From an uncultured Nitrosomonadales bacterium (lineage in GTDB: Bacteria; Pseudomonadota; Gammaproteobacteria; Burkholderiales; Gallionellaceae), in contig CAIZNF010000261.1 in assembly GCA_903934275.1 (NCBI GenBank), positions 1 through 10,565 on the forward strand: a DNA stretch of 10,565 nucleotides, in the 5' to 3' direction. Both the position numbers and the translations under genes were made by a program. The stretch's first letter is position 1. The number at the start of each line of letters is the position of its first letter. Positions 7,599 through 10,565 of this stretch are shown here, one piece after another. The notes beneath the pieces were generated by a model that worked only from the letters and a program-made list of their open reading frames with translations, searched no databases and was not told the DNA's origin.

Positions 7599-7604
7599 AC
7601 CTCA
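7599..7604 (-). promoter_or_regulatory. Ribosome binding site TGAGGT of the PilZ-like gene
   Basis: Read on the minus strand, TGAGGT precedes ATG 7593 with about six bases between GAGG and the start. It overlaps the alternative GTG start at 7605, which argues against that codon. Confidence 0.5.
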
Positions 7605-7605
7605 C

Positions 7606-7680
7606 TAGCCAATTTTTTCACTCGCGGCTATATAACCACAAAATGGCTTTGGTGGATAATATTTTGAAAGGAATTAAGGA
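7606..7680. promoter_or_regulatory. Divergent promoter region between the PilZ-like gene and aat
   Basis: Both flanking genes must be read from this short A+T-rich gap. An imperfect palindrome GGCTATATAACC (7626-7637) could supply a -10-like TATATA to the minus-strand gene, and GATAAT (7655-7660) is a possible -10 for aat. No matching TTGACA-like -35 is seen at standard spacing for either, so exact promoters are not assigned. Confidence 0.35.
7667..7672 (+). promoter_or_regulatory. Ribosome binding site AAAGGA for the GTG start of aat
   Basis: AAAGGA ends eight bases before GTG 7681. A second purine block AAGGAG (7676-7681) overlaps the GTG itself and is better spaced for an out-of-frame ATG at 7689. 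Confidence 0.45.
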
Positions 7681-8400
7681 GTGATCTCATGGCTGGCCAG
7701 CAATGCGCCATTTCCGCCTGCCGAACGCGCCCTGCGCTCGCCCAACGGCTTGCTTGCGGCGGGAGGAGATTTGTCTGCCGCACGCCTGCTGGATGCCTAC
7801 CGACGCGGGATATTTCCCTGGTTTAATCCGGGCGAACCGATCCTGTGGTGGAGCCCAGATCCGCGCATGGTGCTGGTTCCGGGTGAATTTAAAATTTCCC
7901 GCTCACTCGCTAAAGTGCTGCGCAATCATGCTTACGAAGTGCGCTGCGACACCGCTTTCGAACAAGTGATGCGCGACTGTGCCGCGCCGCGAAACGGGCA
8001 TCACGGCACATGGATACACGAAGATATGATCGCGGCGTATTGCGAGTTGCACCGGATGGGCTATGCACATTCGGTGGAAACCTGGGTTGGCGGAAAACTA
8101 GTGGGGGGCTTGTATGGCATTTGCATCGGGCGTATGTTCTACGGCGAGTCGATGTTCAGCAATGCCAACGACGCATCAAAAATCGCGTTGGCGCATTTAG
8201 CCAAACAGCTTGAACAGTGGCAACCCGGCTCTGCAACCTGCTCCATGACAAGCATGATCGACTGCCAGATGAATACGCCGCACCTCGCTTCGCTCGGCGC
8301 ACGCGAAATCCCGCGCAACGAATTTATCGCGCGGCTGCAAGAATTGGTAAACTGTGCGCCGATTACTCACTGGCAATTCGACACCGATCTTTTTACATGA
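7681..8400 (+). CDS. aat: Leucyl/phenylalanyl-tRNA--protein transferase
   Basis: Aat transfers Leu or Phe from aminoacyl-tRNA to proteins with N-terminal Lys or Arg, creating a destabilising end recognised by ClpS and degraded by ClpAP in the cytoplasm. The 239-residue length is typical. Family landmarks are GLLAAGGDL (23-31), YRRGIFPW (40-47), WWSPDPR (56-62), TWI (110-112), the core [11 protein letters not shown] (150-160), DCQ (194-196) and HLASLGA (201-207). The start is GTG: an in-frame TAA sits at 7675-7677, so nothing further upstream is possible, and the N-terminus MISWL fits the family. The last bases overlap the start of bpt (ATGA), so the two transferases are probably translationally coupled. 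Confidence 0.96.
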   Translation: MISWLASNAPFPPAERALRSPNGLLAAGGDLSAARLLDAYRRGIFPWFNPGEPILWWSPDPRMVLVPGEFKISRSLAKVLRNHAYEVRCDTAFEQVMRDCAAPRNGHHGTWIHEDMIAAYCELHRMGYAHSVETWVGGKLVGGLYGICIGRMFYGESMFSNANDASKIALAHLAKQLEQWQPGSATCSMTSMIDCQMNTPHLASLGAREIPRNEFIARLQELVNCAPITHWQFDTDLFT

Positions 8401-9155
8401 GCCTGCTTAACGACATCCCGCTCTCCGCGCTGCGCTTCTATATGACCGCGCCGTATCCGTGCAGCTATTTGCCCAACCTGACGGCGTGCTCACAAGTCGC
8501 CACGCCCGCCTTCCTGATCAACACCCCGGTATATTCGGAGTTGTTGCAACACGGCTTTCGCCGTAGCGGAACCTATACCTACCGCCCGCGTTGCGCTAAC
8601 TGTAGCGCTTGTGTACCGCTGCGCGTCCAGGCAAAACAATTCACGACAAACCGCTCACAGCGGCGCGCTTGGGCGCTACATGCCAATCTGGATGTCAGCC
8701 TGCACCGGCTGCAAGACGACCCCGAGTATTACGATCTTTATTTACGCTATCAGCGCGCACGGCACAGGGATGGCGGCATGGACAATGACGATCGCGAGTC
8801 GTATCAAAATTTTCTACTGCAAAGCCATGTCGATTCACTGCTGGTGGAATTCCGCGATCAGGGTGTACTGCGCATAATCAGTGTGATTGATTTACTCAGT
8901 GATGGATTGTCATCGGTATACACTTTCTACGAGCCGGATTTACCGGGTACACGCTTTGGGGTTTACAACGTGCTGTGGCAAATCGAGCTGTGCCGCAAAC
9001 TCGATCTGGATTTCGTCTACTTGGGCTACTGGATCAAACACAGCCGCAAAATGGCTTACAAAACCGTGTACCAGCCCGCACAAGGCTTGATAGACGGCGT
9101 TTGGTGCACAATCGACAAGCATGACCTGAGTTCAGCCGAAGGAGAATTGCCGTAA
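8397..9155 (+). CDS. bpt: Aspartate/glutamate leucyltransferase (arginyl-tRNA--protein transferase family)
   Basis: Bpt attaches Leu from leucyl-tRNA to proteins with N-terminal Asp or Glu, feeding them into the same ClpS/ClpAP N-degron route as Aat. The 252-residue product shows the N-terminal family block [12 protein letters not shown] (15-26), the cysteine cluster CANCSAC (66-72) followed by VPLRV, and the C-terminal block YLGYWI...KMAYK (208-222) of the ATE1-like acyltransferase fold. ATG 8397 overlaps the aat stop. The same frame stays open upstream into aat as far as an ATG at 8217, but the extra 60 residues are unlike the family, and MSLLNDIP is a typical start. Related proteins are also annotated ate; Bpt is the usual bacterial function for this short form, so the choice of substrate rests on family knowledge. 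Confidence 0.94.
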   Translation: MSLLNDIPLSALRFYMTAPYPCSYLPNLTACSQVATPAFLINTPVYSELLQHGFRRSGTYTYRPRCANCSACVPLRVQAKQFTTNRSQRRAWALHANLDVSLHRLQDDPEYYDLYLRYQRARHRDGGMDNDDRESYQNFLLQSHVDSLLVEFRDQGVLRIISVIDLLSDGLSSVYTFYEPDLPGTRFGVYNVLWQIELCRKLDLDFVYLGYWIKHSRKMAYKTVYQPAQGLIDGVWCTIDKHDLSSAEGELP

Positions 9156-9161
9156 CGCTAT

Positions 9162-9191
9162 TTGACAGAACATGACCTTCACCAACATGAC
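9162..9191 (+). promoter_or_regulatory. Possible promoter element and 8-base direct repeat upstream of pyrD
   Basis: A perfect TTGACA (9162-9167) lies in the bpt-pyrD gap, but no good -10 follows at 16-18 bases. AACATGAC occurs twice (9169-9176 and 9184-9191), 15 bases apart. It might be a weak promoter with a regulator site; pyrD could equally be read through from bpt. Confidence 0.25.
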
Positions 9192-9195
9192 AAAC

Positions 9196-9200
9196 AAAGG
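9196..9200 (+). promoter_or_regulatory. Ribosome binding site AAAGG that decides the pyrD start
   Basis: AAAGG ends nine bases before ATG 9210, supporting that start over the in-frame TTG at 9162. Confidence 0.5.
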
Positions 9201-9209
9201 TATATAAAC

Positions 9210-10226
9210 ATGTATTCATTATTCCGCTGTGCGCTTTTTCAGCTTGACTCGGAAGCTGCGCACAACCTTATCCTGGGCGGCCTGCAATCGGCGCATTCAT
9301 TCGGCTTAAGCAGCATTATCGCAACGCACCCGACCGACAACCCACGCACCGCGATGGGGCTGACGTTCCCCAATCCGGTCGGCCTCGCCGCCGGGCTCGA
9401 CAAAAATGGTGACTGCATCGACGGCCTGGCGGCGCTCGGTTTTGGCTTCATCGAAATCGGCACTGTCACGCCGCTGCCACAGCCGGGCAACCCCCAACCG
9501 CGCCTGTTCCGCCTGCCGCAGGCCAAGGCCATCATCAACCGCATGGGCTTCAATAATGACGGCGTGGACAAGCTAATCGAAAACGTGCGGCGCGCCGACT
9601 ATCGCGGCATATTGGGTATCAACATCGGCAAGAACGCCGCCACACCGATTGAAAATGCGGCGGACGATTATCTGATTTGCCTGCGAAAAGTATACGCGCA
9701 CGCGAGTTACGTCGCCGTCAACATCTCCTCACCCAACACCAAGAACCTGCGCCAATTGCAGGGCGAAGATGCGCTGAATAATCTGCTGAAACTGCTCAAG
9801 GACGAACAGCAAAAGCTCGCCGACATGCATGGCAAATACGTGCCCATCGCCCTGAAAATTGCACCTGATATGGAAAGCGAACAAATCGCACAAATCGCGC
9901 AATTGCTGATGAAACATCGCATTGACGGCGTGATCGCCACCAACACCACGTTATCGCGCGAAGGTGTGGAGAATTTGCCGCATGGCACGGAAATCGGTGG
10001 CCTGAGCGGCGCACCGGTGCGCGACAAGTCCACCGCCGTGATACGCCGTCTGGCCGCAGAATTGCAAGGTACATTGCCGATCATCGGCGTAGGTGGTATT
10101 TTGAACGGCGCGGATGCTGCCGAAAAAATCAATGCCGGGGCATCATTGGTGCAGCTATACAGTGGCCTGATTTACCGTGGGCCAGAACTTGTTGGCGAAT
10201 GCTGCGCCGCGATTCGCGCCATTTAA
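9210..10226 (+). CDS. pyrD: Dihydroorotate dehydrogenase (quinone), class 2
   Basis: PyrD oxidises dihydroorotate to orotate, the fourth step of pyrimidine synthesis, passing electrons through FMN to membrane quinone. The product from ATG 9210 has 338 residues, close to the 336 of E. coli PyrD. The short N-terminal helical part ([18 protein letters not shown]) is the quinone-channel and membrane-association segment that marks class 2. Visible are [11 protein letters not shown] (58-68, FMN contact with Lys65), NRMGFNN (110-116), NISSPNT (171-177, catalytic base Ser174 by position), TNTT (244-247), GVGGI (293-297) and YSGLIYRGP (317-325). The frame is open back to a TTG at 9162, but the added residues are unlike the family and lack a ribosome site. 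It lies 54 bases after bpt in the same direction, so read-through is possible. Confidence 0.97.
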   Translation: MYSLFRCALFQLDSEAAHNLILGGLQSAHSFGLSSIIATHPTDNPRTAMGLTFPNPVGLAAGLDKNGDCIDGLAALGFGFIEIGTVTPLPQPGNPQPRLFRLPQAKAIINRMGFNNDGVDKLIENVRRADYRGILGINIGKNAATPIENAADDYLICLRKVYAHASYVAVNISSPNTKNLRQLQGEDALNNLLKLLKDEQQKLADMHGKYVPIALKIAPDMESEQIAQIAQLLMKHRIDGVIATNTTLSREGVENLPHGTEIGGLSGAPVRDKSTAVIRRLAAELQGTLPIIGVGGILNGADAAEKINAGASLVQLYSGLIYRGPELVGECCAAIRAI

Positions 10227-10355
10227 CGTGAAGCTCGCGTAGCGATCCAGAGCCGTGGTCTGTCAAATTATCCTTTTATGAAGAACTGAAAATAACTTTT
10301 TAAAAATCGCCACCAGATTTGATCAGCAAGACTGAGTTGTTAGTGGGATTAATGA

Positions 10356-10433
10356 GAAGCCCGACAGGCTGCTAGTCGAATGGTTGGTGATTTTATCAGA
10401 GGAGGCAAACAAATCGCTGCGCGGGCTTCACCA
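10356..10433. other. Nested complementary segments around an AGGAGG, possible structured RNA
   Basis: GAAGCCCG (10356-10363) is exactly complementary to CGGGCTTC (10422-10429). TGGTGA (10385-10390) can instead pair with TCACCA (10428-10433), and GATTT (10389-10393) with AAATC (10411-10415). The first two pairings exclude each other. AGGAGG (10400-10405) lies in the enclosed loop but has no ATG, GTG or TTG at proper distance. Folding is by eye only. Confidence 0.3.
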
Positions 10434-10500
10434 CAAAATGAGCCACAAGACACAGCAACAGCGCGAGTGCGTTGACCGTAATAGTCTCTAATGCAAAATT

Positions 10501-10522
10501 AAGCGACAACAAATTGTCGCTT
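10501..10522. terminator. Perfect 9-bp hairpin, possible terminator for minus-strand transcription
   Basis: AAGCGACAA, loop CAAA, TTGTCGCTT form a perfect stem. On the minus strand the stem is followed by AATTTTGC, a weak T-run; on the plus strand there is none. It is also compatible with a plain palindromic repeat. Confidence 0.4.
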
Positions 10523-10535
10523 GTGGATAAAAAAC

Positions 10536-10565
10536 TGTCATTCCGAACGAAGTGAGGAATCTTGA
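10536..10565. repeat. Edge of a dispersed intergenic repeat (TGTCATTCC...GGAAT type)
   Basis: The sequence begins TGTCATTCCGAACGAAGTGA and continues GGAATCTTGA to the window edge. ATTCC and GGAAT are complementary ends around a GAACGAAGTGA core. Sequences of this form are recalled as widespread intergenic repeats in many bacterial genomes; copy number here cannot be judged from one window. Confidence 0.5.

Larger units (their letters stand above)
10227..10565. other. 339-base non-coding end region with several inverted repeats
   Basis: No convincing gene lies here. There is no clear factor-independent terminator directly after pyrD. An A/T palindrome TTTTTAAAAA sits at 10297-10306. A cluster of complementary segments lies at 10356-10433, a perfect hairpin at 10501-10522, and a dispersed-repeat type sequence runs off the right edge. 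Confidence 0.6.

Noticed and set aside
8217..8396. Upstream in-frame extension of bpt starting inside aat
   Set aside because: The 60 added residues do not resemble the transferase family and are aat read in another frame; ATG 8397 gives the expected length and overlaps the aat stop.
9162..9209. TTG start for pyrD adding 16 residues
   Set aside because: The added residues are polar and unlike PyrD; ATG 9210 has AAAGG at nine bases and gives the usual length.
10438..10491. 17-codon plus-strand frame beginning MSHKTQQQ
   Set aside because: There is no ribosome site at proper distance (AGGAGG is 32 bases upstream) and nothing supports expression.
1..10565. CRISPR array, transposase, integrase, tRNA or rRNA
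   Set aside because: No regularly spaced repeats, no recombinase or transposase motifs and no tRNA- or rRNA-like segment were seen on either strand.

Overview
The window looks like a chromosomal stretch of a betaproteobacterium. An aat-bpt-pyrD housekeeping block sits next to a large divergent gene with a PilZ-like end. PyrD is the membrane-associated class 2 form usual in proteobacteria, and base composition is moderately GC-rich. Placement near Nitrosomonadales/Gallionellaceae is only an impression from the style of the sequence.

Left half (about 1-5861, all plus strand): a tightly packed five-gene defence-type cluster. Its order is a type I DNA methyltransferase HsdM (cut by the left edge), the specificity subunit HsdS, a SIR2-domain protein, a HipA-like kinase lacking the usual N-terminal subdomain, and a protein joining a HipA-N-terminal-like (HipS-like) region to a HIRAN domain. 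Gaps between genes are 3 to 18 bases, or a 4-base overlap for hsdM/hsdS, so one transcript is likely. No hsdR lies in the window. HsdM and HsdS would form the modification core. The SIR2 protein looks like an NAD-consuming effector or sensor. The last two genes look like the two halves of a HipA kinase, with the N-terminal half attached to a possible DNA-end-binding domain. This pair is the most interesting part of the window.

Middle (5862-7680): a 193-base convergent spacer without a recognisable gene, then a minus-strand gene for a 512-residue protein with a PilZ-like C-terminal part, then an 87-base divergent promoter region.

Right half (7681-10226, plus strand): aat and bpt, two aminoacyl-tRNA-protein transferases of the bacterial N-degron pathway that overlap by ATGA, followed after 54 bases by pyrD (pyrimidine synthesis). 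The last 339 bases (10227-10565) hold no convincing gene. They contain a perfect 9-bp hairpin, a wider set of inverted repeats around a Shine-Dalgarno-like AGGAGG, and at the very edge the start of a dispersed repeat of the TGTCATTCCGA...GAGGAATCT type.
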